A DNA stretch of 64,000 nt from Pseudomonas viridiflava. GTDB taxonomy: Bacteria; Pseudomonadota; Gammaproteobacteria; Pseudomonadales; Pseudomonadaceae. A program made the position numbers and the translations under genes. Position 1 is the first letter of the stretch, and every line of letters begins with the position of its first letter. This document shows, in pieces, positions 23,858-32,388 of the stretch. The notes beneath the pieces are model-generated. The model made no database searches. It saw only the letters and a program-made list of their open reading frames with translations, and was not told the DNA's origin. The stretch spans positions 69,002 through 133,001 of the forward strand of contig NZ_UUIS01000027.1 of the NCBI RefSeq assembly GCF_900589395.1. Reading direction: 5' to 3'.

Positions 23858-24870
23858 AGGGAGTGTGATTGAAATCTGGAGGTGTTTTCTCAGGATTTTT
23901 GAGTATACAAATGAAATTATTTCTCAAAAAAAAATAAAATGAAAAAACACTTATCTCCCTCCCGCCGACGGGCTTTGTGTCCCTTTTTTGTGCAAATCAG
24001 AGGTGTGGTGCAACCGAGGCTCCAGCCCACGCCGGCCGTGGAGTTGCGCAGGGGAGCGGCTATTGCACAGCGTGCAAGGTTTTGCAGAAAAATGTCATTG
24101 CCTTGCACAGCGCGCCACAGGCCGGCACCGGCAGTGCAATTCCTGGAAGGCCCGACCCGCCTGGGCGAAAAATTGGAAACCGGCGAATGCGGCAGTTTTC
24201 AAAATCTGTGCGGCTCTTGAAAGCGTGCGCCAGGTCATCGATGCGCGGAGCCATAGCAAACGCCATAAGCTAAGCGGGCCGGGGCCTGTAGCCAGATCCA
24301 GCGTCTTTTCAACCTTGCACACGCTTGCAGCACCTGGTGACGATCAACAGGCGGTCATGCGGATCTAGAAGGAGGTGAGAAAAACGTCGTTTAAATGAGA
24401 TTGAATCTCAGGCATAGGGGGGTGTTTTCTAAAACAGTAATATCGGTAATACGGTGCCCCAACAGGGGCTGGAGCCCGCGGTTTTACTGGGCTGTGCGTA
24501 TTACATCGAAAGGTAATATGAAGCGATATGAAAGGTAATATTTTGGCCAAACCCCCGGATTCATTGGGTTTGAGGGAATGAAAATATTACTTCAGGAAAA
24601 GGTAATAATATCGCCTTTGTATCGCTTAAATATTACCTTTCTGCAAAACCTCTGGAGGCCTTGATTTACAAGGGCTGCAGCCGATTTTCGGGAGGCATAT
24701 TACTGATATTACCTTTTTTTTGACCCCCCTCAGATTTTAGGAACGGGTTCCTATAGAGGGTCTGCGCCAGGATGCGCGGCTGTCTGCAGCAATGTGACTG
24801 AAACGGCCCCCAATACGGCCCCCTAAGGGATTCGGTGGGCGGTCAGCAGCGCTACAGGCTTTGAGAATAG
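23858..24870. other. Non-coding right end of the prophage
   Basis: About 1 kb with no convincing gene. It starts AT-rich (23858-23945), becomes GC-rich (23950-24370), and then holds the GGTAATAT repeat array (24436-24713). TTGCACAGCG occurs twice, at 24063-24072 and 24103-24112, exactly 40 bases apart, and CCTTGCA/TGCAAGG recur at 24074, 24101 and 24313. AAGGAGGTGA at 24369-24378 is a perfect anti-Shine-Dalgarno complement but no start codon lies at usable spacing. The stretch lies between the last phage operon and a tRNA-Gly gene, so it should contain attR and perhaps integrase or Cox arm sites. Confidence 0.6.
24436..24713. repeat. Reiterated GGTAATAT / ATATTACC motif array
   Basis: The unit GGTAATAT or its complement, some copies with one change, recurs at about 24437, 24445, 24498, 24512, 24534, 24593, 24601, 24630, 24696 and 24706, in both orientations within 280 bases. 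The surrounding DNA is mixed GC. Clustered short inverted and direct units next to an attachment site suggest binding sites for a recombination or excision protein; an iteron-like replication role is an alternative. Confidence 0.7.
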
Positions 24871-24944
24871 TGGAGCGGGTGAAGGGAATCGAACCCTCGT
24901 TATCAGCTTGGGAAGCTGGAGTAATGCCATTATACGACACCCGC
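24871..24944 (-). tRNA. tRNA-Gly (anticodon CCC), likely prophage attachment site
   Basis: The 74-base minus-strand gene folds as a tRNA: a 7-bp acceptor stem (GCGGGTG with CACCCGC), a T arm with TTCGATT, anticodon loop TTCCCAA giving anticodon CCC, and an encoded CCA end. Its 3' half is very like E. coli glyU. One pair at the base of the anticodon stem is mismatched (C-A). The 3' end faces the prophage, the usual geometry when a tyrosine integrase uses a tRNA 3' end as attB. It is the only tRNA I find in the window. Confidence 0.95.
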
Positions 24945-25077
24945 GCAAAGCGACTGACGTTGTACCAGATAGTGGTAGCCAGTTGAAGCACTGATTTCAA
25001 TCAGTTGGCCTGGATCATTCGCCGAGAGGCATCGGATTGGCGTCAGCGAATGGATCCGCAGGTCGGGTACGTCGGCT

Positions 25078-25971
25078 TCAGAAAGCAAATGCATGGTGGC
25101 TCGAAGTCGGGTGGGTGGCGTAACGGGGGCCGCTGGAGGCCGATGGCTCGGGCTTCAGGAACTCCGTCAGTGCATGTTTCGAATCGCGGCAGGCGGCCTT
25201 GTTTTCCATGTCCAGAAAATGGCCGGCATCCTGGAGGATGCTGAAACGGCTGTGCTCGACATAGTTGGCGAACAGCGGCGCGTCGCAGGCGCTGGTGTAT
25301 TCATCGAGCGCGCCGTTGAGGAACAGCACCGGTACGTTGATGTTCTGCGCCGCTGTCAGGTAGTTCTGCGGGTCGATTTCCAGCACCTGGCTGATGTGGT
25401 AGTGCATCTGGTCGTATTCATGCAGGTCCAGGCTGCTGACGTGCCGGTAGTTGAAGCGCTTGAACAGCGAAGGCAGGTGCTTGCCGATGGTGCTGTTGAT
25501 CAACAGGCCGACTTCATGGCGGTCGTGCGCGCCCAGGTGGGTGATGCCGCGCAGCAGGTAGTCGCGCATGGCGTCATTGATGCGTGGCGAGAACGAGCTG
25601 ATCACGGCTTTTTCGATGCGCCGCGGCCGGTGTGCCAGGGCCACCAGCGTGGCCGCGCCGCCCCAGGAAAAGGACATCACGTGTTCAGCCTGGAAATGGT
25701 CGATCAGCTCCAGCAGGATCTGGCCTTCCATTTCGCGGGTCAGCGGTTTTTCATGGCGGTTGTGGGGCTTGGATTTGCCGGCATAGGGTTGGTCATAGAG
25801 CACGATATTGAATTGCGGGTACAGGTTGCGAACGGTCTGGGCAAAGGATGCCGTGGTGGCCAGTGAGCCGTTGACCATCACGATGGTCTTTTCTGCAGTG
25901 TCCGAGCGGTAGAACTCGGTGTACACCCTGAACAATCCTTGTATATCAAGCACAGCGGTTTCTGGCCTCAT
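25078..25971 (-). CDS. phaG: PhaG-type 3-hydroxyacyl-ACP acyltransferase/thioesterase
   Basis: This 297-residue alpha/beta-hydrolase closely matches P. putida PhaG, which moves (R)-3-hydroxyacyl groups out of fatty-acid synthesis, described as an ACP:CoA transacylase and later as a thioesterase acting with an acyl-CoA ligase. It links carbohydrate carbon to medium-chain polyhydroxyalkanoate. The nucleophile is Ser102 in MSFSWGG, the HVSSLD segment fits the H-x4-D motif noted for PhaG, and DAGHFLDMEN holds the catalytic His. AGGAGA precedes the ATG at 25971. It is related to RhlA; near-identity of the N-terminus to PhaG decides the call. Confidence 0.93.
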   Translation of the reverse strand: MRPETAVLDIQGLFRVYTEFYRSDTAEKTIVMVNGSLATTASFAQTVRNLYPQFNIVLYDQPYAGKSKPHNRHEKPLTREMEGQILLELIDHFQAEHVMSFSWGGAATLVALAHRPRRIEKAVISSFSPRINDAMRDYLLRGITHLGAHDRHEVGLLINSTIGKHLPSLFKRFNYRHVSSLDLHEYDQMHYHISQVLEIDPQNYLTAAQNINVPVLFLNGALDEYTSACDAPLFANYVEHSRFSILQDAGHFLDMENKAACRDSKHALTEFLKPEPSASSGPRYATHPTSSHHAFAF

Positions 25972-26268
25972 ATGTCTTCTCCTGGCGTAGACAAGTGTGC
26001 GCGCAAATGAATTTGCACGAGTTTCGTGACAGGTAGGCATACGCCTGAAAGGCCCATGTCGATCCGAACGATCTGTCCGACAGGTGTTGTTATTAGGCGG
26101 GCGTTTTGTCGTGGGCCCTGGGCCCGGTACGGCAAAAGGTTTCTTAGAATGCGGGTATGACTTGTCGGTCACATGCGGACCGACGATTGGATTCAAGCAG
26201 TCGATCCCGGAACCCGCAAGTGCCGTTCGTACGTTGTTACACGCCTGGGTGAGGCGTCCGACTGACGG

Positions 26269-26961
26269 TCAGATGGCGAGGATTTCCGCCGCGTGCAACG
26301 CGCGGTACTGACCCGGTGACAGCGCTGAGTCCAGCAAGAGCGGTCCCATGCTTTCCCGGTGCAGAATCAAGACCTTGTTGTCGAAATGGCCAAACATGCG
26401 CTTCACCTGATGGTAGCGGCCTTCGACAATACTCAGTCGCGCCTGGCGCGGGCCGAGCAGGGTCAGGTGGGCAGGCTGGGTAGTGATGTTTTCGAAAGCG
26501 AAATAAAAGCCTTCGGCAAAACGCGCCACATACCGTTCGTCGATCAACTGCTCGGTTTCGACGTAATACACTTTTGGCAGCTTGGTCTGCGGCTGGGTCA
26601 GGCGCCTGGACCATTGCCCGTCGTTGGTCAGCAACATTAACCCTGTGGTGTTGAAATCCAGGCGCCCGGCAATGTGCAGTTCATGCTTGTCGGGAATGTC
26701 CAGCAGGTCGAGCACGGTACGGTGCTGCGGGTCGGTGGTGGCGCTGACACAGCCGGCGGGCTTGTGCAGCATGAAGTAGCGCGCCGGCTTGCCGGCCTGC
26801 AGCACCTCATCATCAAATTGCACGCAACTGAACTCACGCACCTCATGCAGCGGGTCGCGCGCCACCTGCCCATCGACCTGGACGCGGCCGGCGACCAGCG
26901 CCAGGCGCACTTGCTGGCGGTTGAAGCGTGGCAGGTTGCCGAGAAAGCGGTCCAGGCGCAT
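26269..26961 (-). CDS. rsuA: 16S rRNA pseudouridine synthase, RsuA family
   Basis: This 230-residue enzyme has an N-terminal S4 RNA-binding domain (MRLDRFLGNLPRFNRQQVRL, about residues 1-50) and a RsuA/RluB catalytic domain with Asp102 in AGRLDFNTTGLMLLTNDG. RsuA makes pseudouridine 516 in the 16S rRNA; the paralogues RluE and RluF are possible alternatives. It starts 4 bases after the stop of the CWC gene, so the two are co-transcribed. A weak hairpin (GACGCCT with AGGCGTG, about 26240-26260) follows its stop. Confidence 0.88.
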   Translation of the reverse strand: MRLDRFLGNLPRFNRQQVRLALVAGRVQVDGQVARDPLHEVREFSCVQFDDEVLQAGKPARYFMLHKPAGCVSATTDPQHRTVLDLLDIPDKHELHIAGRLDFNTTGLMLLTNDGQWSRRLTQPQTKLPKVYYVETEQLIDERYVARFAEGFYFAFENITTQPAHLTLLGPRQARLSIVEGRYHQVKRMFGHFDNKVLILHRESMGPLLLDSALSPGQYRALHAAEILAI

Positions 26962-26965
26962 GGCG

Positions 26966-27181
26966 TCAGTCGTCTTGTGCGCGAGTGGCAAGTTCGATGC
27001 CGGCGCAGCGCGGGCACAGGCAGGTCTTGTCGCGCAGCTCGGGCGCCAGGGCATCGAGACGTGCCGGCTCGATATCAACACTGAAGCACCAGCAAGGCTG
27101 GGTGGCAGTACGCGGGTCGGCCAGGGTGCAGCGGTTGCTCTGCCCGCAGGCCGGGCACAGGCTCGGGTCGGGCGTGCTCAT
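26966..27181 (-). CDS. Cysteine-rich CWC family protein
   Basis: This 71-residue protein has seven cysteines in the CWC family pattern: CPAC near the N-terminus, CTLADPR, the naming CWC triplet (QPCWCFSVDI) and a C-terminal CLCPRC. The family probably binds zinc; its function is unknown. It lies directly upstream of rsuA in the same direction, as often found in pseudomonads, suggesting a link to rRNA or ribosome maturation. Confidence 0.9.
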   Translation of the reverse strand: MSTPDPSLCPACGQSNRCTLADPRTATQPCWCFSVDIEPARLDALAPELRDKTCLCPRCAGIELATRAQDD

Positions 27182-27399
27182 GCCCGCACCGCCTGTTCAG
27201 GGCTCGAAAACGGCGCGGCCAGAAACCCGTTGGCTCGCCGTACCACCAGGGTCACTGACAACAAGCGTTGCGAAGCAAGGAGGTTGGGCAAAGGCATGAC
27301 GAGTCCGCACGGCTTGATGATCCTGAGGGCTGGCATAGTAGACGAAACACCCTGTATTGCTCTATCGGGTAATCGACAGCGCTGTCGGGCCATGGCTGT

Positions 27400-30300
27400 T
27401 CAAGGGCTCTCAGGTGGGTGGCTGCCGAGTAGGGGGGCGGTCCACTCCGGTATGCGACGAAGCGAAGCGTTGATGGCCGCGCACCGGCAGTGCAGCAGCA
27501 GGATCCGGTCGTAATGAATGCCCTGGGCGGCCAGATTGTTGAACAGGTCTTCGAGGGTGGGCGCCGTACTGCCGAAGCGGTTGCGGACACTGAGCACATC
27601 CATGGGCATGGCGGGTAACGGGCTGCCCAGTGCTCGGGCATTGCTGTTGCGCACGGCATGCACGATTTCCTGGTAACTCTCGCCGCCTTCGCCCTGAAAC
27701 TTGGACAGGGTGTAGTTTTTCAGCCGCCCGGGCAGCGTGGTACCGGCGATGAGTTTGTCGGTAATGGCTAAAGGCGGCAGGGACGAGGCCGGCGCAACGA
27801 CGCTGTTGCCCGCGGCACTGGACACCGCGAACGGGCTGACCCGTCGGCTGACCACGCGGTGCAAGGCAGGGTCCATCAGCACATGCCCATGCGGGGCATA
27901 GGTGTGAATCTGGGTGCCATTGGGGATCGGTACCGTTTTGCTCCAGGGCAGATAGTAACCATGGGTGCTGACCACCAGCGTGCGCGCCTGGCCCCTGTCC
28001 GACGTCCATAGCAGAAACTTGCGTCCTACTTTCCAGGCATGCACCGGCAGGCCGCCAAAGTCTGGGTGCGGACCGATGGTCCAGCGCTTGAGCAGGCTGT
28101 CGGTGTAAAAAAATTTTTCAAGGCGCGTCTGGCGCCGGCTCAGCGAGCGCCGTAGCCAGCGGCCGGACTCGTGCAACACATGGCGCTGGGCCGTCGGTGC
28201 CTTGAGTACCGCCTTGCCGACGGCGCCGATCTTGCCCAGGGCGTTTGATAACCGCGGTGTATGCGGCGTCAATGCAAGCAAGCCCAGCGACAGCGTGGAC
28301 AGCAGCGCCTGGTGTTTTTCTGCCTGGCGGTGGCCGGGCAGGTTGGCCTTGGCGATATCCAGTACCACTACGCCGATCTGCGCTGCCAGCGAGGCAAGCA
28401 TGGCAGGGGTCAGCAGGAATGACATGGGGGCCAGCAGCCATTGCAGGTGCCGCAGGCGTGCGCTCCAGTAGTGCAACCAGGCCTGGCGAGACGTGACAAT
28501 CAGTTCGCGGGCATCCTCCAGTGCATTGGCCTTGAGCGTCTGGCGCATGAAACTCATGGGCGGTCCCGAAGGTAGAGGATGCTCATGCAAGGAGTGAGCA
28601 AGTGTCCGGTTTGCGTCTGGGTTGTGGAGTGTATCGGTCCAGGGCCGCAGGACTGAAAGCGGCGGCGGCGTGAGCTTGACGCCGCTCCAGTGCTTGAACA
28701 GGTAGGCCAGGCGCTCACGATGGCGAGTCGGAACATAAGCCAGTACGGCGGTACGCCATTGTTCATTGGCACAGGCCTTTTGCAGATACGTGCTCATGGC
28801 CCTGGTATCTGCAAACTCCATGAGCGCCTGGTGCTGGCCGGCCTGGTACAGCACGCACCGGGCCGTGTGATCCGGGTACAGCACCAACAGGCTGGCGCAG
28901 GGTTGGCGCATCAGCGGTGTGAATGATGCGGCCTGAACCTCGAAGCCCAAGGCTTTCCAGACTGGCTGCATGCGTGTCAACCCCGACACGACCGTATCGA
29001 AGCCGTCGCGTGTGAGTGTGCCACTCTTGAGGCCAATGATGGCCTGGGTGACCAGCATGGCGCCCAAGGCCTGCTCGATTCTGGCCTGCTGCCCCTCCCA
29101 GAATGCATCGATGCGCGCTGTCATGATGGCCAGGAAGTCGAGTTGCTCCAGGTATTGGCAAAAGGCCTCGGCACTGATCGGCAACACTCGTTCTTCTGCC
29201 CAACGGCCCTTGCCGCCGGGGTCGCGATAGATCACGGTGCGCGCCCCCTCGTCGATGTAGCCGCTGGGTGACTCGATCCGGTAATGGCTGATCATCGCAT
29301 TGGCCAGGGTCAGAGGCGTTTCGTCCGGTACATGAATGTAGGTGCTGGCATTTTTCACATGCCCCAGCGGCTGATGCGTGCGGCCTCCCCGGTAGGCAAT
29401 GAATACCTGCCTGGGGTCGAGGTCAAGACCATGCTGTTCCTTTAGCCAGCACTGCACCCGTTCGTTTGCGACCGTGTCGGGCCTTGGAATATCACCCAGG
29501 ATCGAAGGCTGCGACTGCCAGAGGTCGACCGCGCCGGCCAGCGCCATGCTGCGGCTGATCATGCGCCAGGACAGTGCCTGGCCATGCTTGTCTGGCGGGA
29601 CCTCGGCGCATGCCCGGCAGGCGATCAGCAATAAGCGAAACACATCGCCTGTAACCGGGCGCGACTCAATGTGTGGCGGCTGGTCGTGATCGGCCGCGCG
29701 CTGATCCAGCCATTGACGATGCCAGTTCGAGCCGTTGAGGGCTTGAAGCAGGCGACGACTGATAACGGCATCATCATCGCTGATGTACTCGATGGTTGCC
29801 TGGGCGGTGCCCGGTAGGTGAATAAAGCAATGGGAGTTGAGTCTGGAACGGACCTGAAACAGGCCGGGTACGACCTCGCCATCGATATACAGCAGGCGCA
29901 CTTCGGCCTTGTCCCCTGGCGCGTCCGGGCTCATCAGCGCCTGGCTGTCTGCAGGAAATGCCAGGTAACCCAAGGCATTGAGTGTCAGGTGAAAGCCTGC
30001 CTCGCTGAGGGTCGTGCGTTTGCGCTGACGCGCCAGGCCGTCGAGAAAAGCCAGCCTGGCCAGGCTTAGCCAGGTCTCGGCGTGGCGCTGCCAGAAGCGG
30101 TCGAGTTGTGCCTTGTAATCGTCGAACCAGCGGTTATCGAGGGTTTTCACAAGCAATGCACTGGCGGTCAGTTGCGGCAGCTCGGGCAATGGCCGGTCGT
30201 CGACCGGCACGCAACCTAGCAGGGCTGACGACTGTTGCTGATCGGCACTGGCAACGGCAAGGTCGGTCAGGCTGCACTCCAGGCTGTCGTGCTCCTGTCC

Positions 30301-30765
30301 TTGCTCATCGACCCAGCACTCAGGGCTGTTCAGGCGCAGGCGCAACCGATCGGGGTTCAGCGGCTTGCCAGCCATTGCCGCCAGCTGCGTGTCCAGGCAC
30401 TGACGGGCATACAGGTGCCAGGGCTCGGGGTAGTCCATGTCAAGTTGCAGCGACTGCAGCAACAGTACCGAGTCGGCAAGCAGCACAAAGCCTGGACTCC
30501 TGCGCAGGCGGCGTATCTTTCTGAGCGTTCGCAGCTCTATTTCAGTGCTGGAGGATGATGGGCCATTGAGTTCGGGCAGGTGTTGATCGGCCGTCGAATA
30601 ATGAAAGGCCGAAAGGGCCATGCTGTCCGTAACGCCCAAATGGCTATCGCGGTTGGGGCGCTGCTCATGGAGCAAGGCAAGGGCTGGGTGTGCCTGCCCG
30701 AAAAAGAGCGCGGGTGAATTAACTGTGTTGTACATGGTGACATTCAAAGAGGAATGGACCCTCAT
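27400..30765 (-). CDS. Large toxin-like protein: dermonecrotic/DUF6543-type body with Stv-like C-terminal domain
   Basis: This 1,121-residue protein resembles the large Pseudomonas proteins with DUF6543 (dermonecrotic-toxin-like) regions: an N-terminal helical part (FLDGLARQRKRTTLSEAGFH region at about 250) and repeated processing-like segments around 500-600. A hydrophobic helix pair lies at about 800-840 (FLLTPAMLASLAAQIGVVVL). The last 190 residues resemble the putative adhesin Stv domain, with His935 in VVSTHGYYLPW and Cys1093/Cys1095 in LLLHCRC. No signal peptide is seen, so delivery, if any, would need a specialised secretion system. No immunity gene is obvious next to it. Toxin or effector function is inferred. 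Confidence 0.65.
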   Translation of the reverse strand: MRVHSSLNVTMYNTVNSPALFFGQAHPALALLHEQRPNRDSHLGVTDSMALSAFHYSTADQHLPELNGPSSSSTEIELRTLRKIRRLRRSPGFVLLADSVLLLQSLQLDMDYPEPWHLYARQCLDTQLAAMAGKPLNPDRLRLRLNSPECWVDEQGQEHDSLECSLTDLAVASADQQQSSALLGCVPVDDRPLPELPQLTASALLVKTLDNRWFDDYKAQLDRFWQRHAETWLSLARLAFLDGLARQRKRTTLSEAGFHLTLNALGYLAFPADSQALMSPDAPGDKAEVRLLYIDGEVVPGLFQVRSRLNSHCFIHLPGTAQATIEYISDDDAVISRRLLQALNGSNWHRQWLDQRAADHDQPPHIESRPVTGDVFRLLLIACRACAEVPPDKHGQALSWRMISRSMALAGAVDLWQSQPSILGDIPRPDTVANERVQCWLKEQHGLDLDPRQVFIAYRGGRTHQPLGHVKNASTYIHVPDETPLTLANAMISHYRIESPSGYIDEGARTVIYRDPGGKGRWAEERVLPISAEAFCQYLEQLDFLAIMTARIDAFWEGQQARIEQALGAMLVTQAIIGLKSGTLTRDGFDTVVSGLTRMQPVWKALGFEVQAASFTPLMRQPCASLLVLYPDHTARCVLYQAGQHQALMEFADTRAMSTYLQKACANEQWRTAVLAYVPTRHRERLAYLFKHWSGVKLTPPPLSVLRPWTDTLHNPDANRTLAHSLHEHPLPSGPPMSFMRQTLKANALEDARELIVTSRQAWLHYWSARLRHLQWLLAPMSFLLTPAMLASLAAQIGVVVLDIAKANLPGHRQAEKHQALLSTLSLGLLALTPHTPRLSNALGKIGAVGKAVLKAPTAQRHVLHESGRWLRRSLSRRQTRLEKFFYTDSLLKRWTIGPHPDFGGLPVHAWKVGRKFLLWTSDRGQARTLVVSTHGYYLPWSKTVPIPNGTQIHTYAPHGHVLMDPALHRVVSRRVSPFAVSSAAGNSVVAPASSLPPLAITDKLIAGTTLPGRLKNYTLSKFQGEGGESYQEIVHAVRNSNARALGSPLPAMPMDVLSVRNRFGSTAPTLEDLFNNLAAQGIHYDRILLLHCRCAAINASLRRIPEWTAPLLGSHPPESP

Positions 30766-31074
30766 CTTGTCGTAGCGCGTGACCGGCAGGTGCTAACTAT
30801 ATATCGCGCCTGAAACGCTTGATGGACAGGGTCGGATGCGGGCCATGGGTTGTCTCTGACATTTCTTGTTGCACATTGTCACAATGCTTGCGGAAGTCGC
30901 TCAGGCCTTGGGCGACGTGGCTTACAGGCGTATCTGGAGAGGCTTGCTGCTGTGTGGCAGGGGCACTGTGTCGCACTTGCCAGTCATTTCCCAGTCTGAT
31001 GTATCGTCCCCCGGTTCAAGGGCGGGCGCCGACCAGCGTCGCTGGTTGGACCACCTGCGGTCCAGGAGGCCGCC
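30766..31074. promoter_or_regulatory. Divergent intergenic region with a 13-bp palindrome
   Basis: This 309-base gap separates the leftward toxin-like gene and the rightward lipoprotein gene. It contains CATTGTCACAATG (30874-30886), a perfect palindrome with a central C, a plausible regulator site, and a TATATA stretch at 30799-30804 that could be a -10 element for the leftward gene. No small gene is convincing. Confidence 0.4.
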
Positions 31075-31479
31075 ATGTATCGACAATCCTTGCTTGTCTT
31101 GTTGTTGTCTCTTTTCATCGCCGGCTGTTACGCAGGCCCTGGCTATTATGAATCGGATGTGTACTCCCGACCCGACACCGAGGTAAGGCGTTACTACGAC
31201 ACCGGTTACAGCCCCACGTATTACCAGGAACGGCGTATCTACGTCGCCCCCCAGCCACGTTATTACAGCCCGCCACCGAGGGTTTACTACCGGGCCCCGC
31301 CACCCCCGCGTTATTACGCACCAGGCCGTCCGCCCGGGCATGGCTGGGATAACAGATGGCGCGGCGGTGATCGCGACCGGTACGAACGCCGGCACGACCG
31401 TCGCCATGACCGGGGCGATCGCGGCGACTACCGCCGCGGTGACCGCGACCATCGGTCCGGCCACTGGGACCGCCGATAA
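31075..31479 (+). CDS. Tyr/Pro/Arg-rich lipoprotein of unknown function
   Basis: This 134-residue protein has a lipoprotein signal peptide ending in the lipobox FIAGC (lipidated Cys18). The mature part is low in complexity: Tyr-Tyr pairs spaced through residues 24-80 with many Pro, then a strongly charged Arg/Asp/His/Gly tail (DRDRYERRHDRRHDRGDR). Such proteins are common in Pseudomonas and sit in the outer membrane. Good GGAGG (31063-31067) precedes the ATG. Function unknown; the tail might bind polyanions or metal. Confidence 0.8.
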   Translation: MYRQSLLVLLLSLFIAGCYAGPGYYESDVYSRPDTEVRRYYDTGYSPTYYQERRIYVAPQPRYYSPPPRVYYRAPPPPRYYAPGRPPGHGWDNRWRGGDRDRYERRHDRRHDRGDRGDYRRGDRDHRSGHWDRR

Positions 31480-31491
31480 TCCGGCATCGAC

Positions 31492-31519
31492 AAACGGCGC
31501 TCATCGCAGCGCCGTTTTT
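31492..31519 (+). terminator. Intrinsic terminator after the lipoprotein gene
   Basis: AAACGGCGCT (31492-31501) pairs perfectly with AGCGCCGTTT (31508-31517) around a six-base loop and is followed by T residues to 31519. Confidence 0.92.
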
Positions 31520-31604
31520 CATGCAGGCATGTGCCTGACGTAGAGCATTTGACTTTGTCGCCCACCTTTCCTAGTGTCCGCCCATTGTTTTAGTGGGTAC
31601 TGCC

Positions 31605-32306
31605 ATGACGAGTGAAGACCGGATCAAACTTGAACCCAGCTGGAAAGAGGCGTTGCGCGCCGAGTTCGAAAAGCCCTACATGGGTGGACTGCGCGAGTTC
31701 CTGCGCCAGGAGCACGCCGCCGGCAAGGAGATCTACCCGCCAGGGCCCCTGATTTTCAACGCACTCAATTCCACGCCGCTGGATAACGTAAAAGTGGTAA
31801 TCCTCGGCCAGGACCCTTATCACGGGCCGGGCCAGGCGCACGGTTTGTGCTTCTCGGTGCAGCCCGGTGTACCAACGCCGCCGTCGCTGGTGAACATCTA
31901 TAAAGAGCTGCACCGCGACCTCAATATCGACATTCCCAACCATGGCTACCTGCAATCGTGGGCTGACCAGGGCGTGTTGCTGCTTAATACCACCCTTACA
32001 GTCGAGCGCGCCAACGCGGCTTCACACGCCGGGAAGGGTTGGCAGCATTTCACTGACAAGGTCATTGAAGTGGTCAGCGCCCACCAGCCGCACCTGGTGT
32101 TCCTGTTATGGGGCGCCCATGCACAGAGCAAGCGCAAGCTGATCGATGCCACCAAACACCTGGTGCTGACCTCGGTGCACCCGTCGCCACTGTCGGCCTA
32201 CAAGGGCTTTCTGGGCAACGGACACTTCAGCCGGGCCAACAAGTACCTGGAGCAGAACGGCCTGACACCGATCGACTGGCGCCTGCCGGAAACAGTCCAG
32301 GCTTGA
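31605..32306 (+). CDS. ung: Uracil-DNA glycosylase
   Basis: This 233-residue family-1 UDG removes uracil from DNA as the first step of base-excision repair. It has the catalytic water-activating motif GQDPYHGP with Asp70, the uracil-binding LLNTTLTV segment, and [18 protein letters not shown], which carries the DNA-intercalating loop. Length is as usual. I chose the ATG at 31605 ([10 protein letters not shown]) by family length; a GTG 12 bases upstream is in frame. It is monocistronic, with REP-type repeats following. Confidence 0.96.
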   Translation: MTSEDRIKLEPSWKEALRAEFEKPYMGGLREFLRQEHAAGKEIYPPGPLIFNALNSTPLDNVKVVILGQDPYHGPGQAHGLCFSVQPGVPTPPSLVNIYKELHRDLNIDIPNHGYLQSWADQGVLLLNTTLTVERANAASHAGKGWQHFTDKVIEVVSAHQPHLVFLLWGAHAQSKRKLIDATKHLVLTSVHPSPLSAYKGFLGNGHFSRANKYLEQNGLTPIDWRLPETVQA

Positions 32307-32388
32307 TACAGGTTGATCGCCGTCGCGCAGCCAATATTCATCTGTAAAAGCAATGCCGGTCAGTCAAGGTGAATTTCGTCGAATGGAA

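Noticed and set aside
24369..24550. Perfect Shine-Dalgarno-like AAGGAGGTGA with a small frame from ATG 24395
   Set aside because: Start is about 18 bases from the SD, far too distant, and the frame runs into the GGTAATAT repeats; no protein character.
24590..24713. Resemblance of ATATTACC units to the geminivirus-type origin nonanucleotide TAATATTAC
   Set aside because: No copy has the full nonanucleotide at the loop of a stem, and no Rep gene is nearby; likely coincidence.
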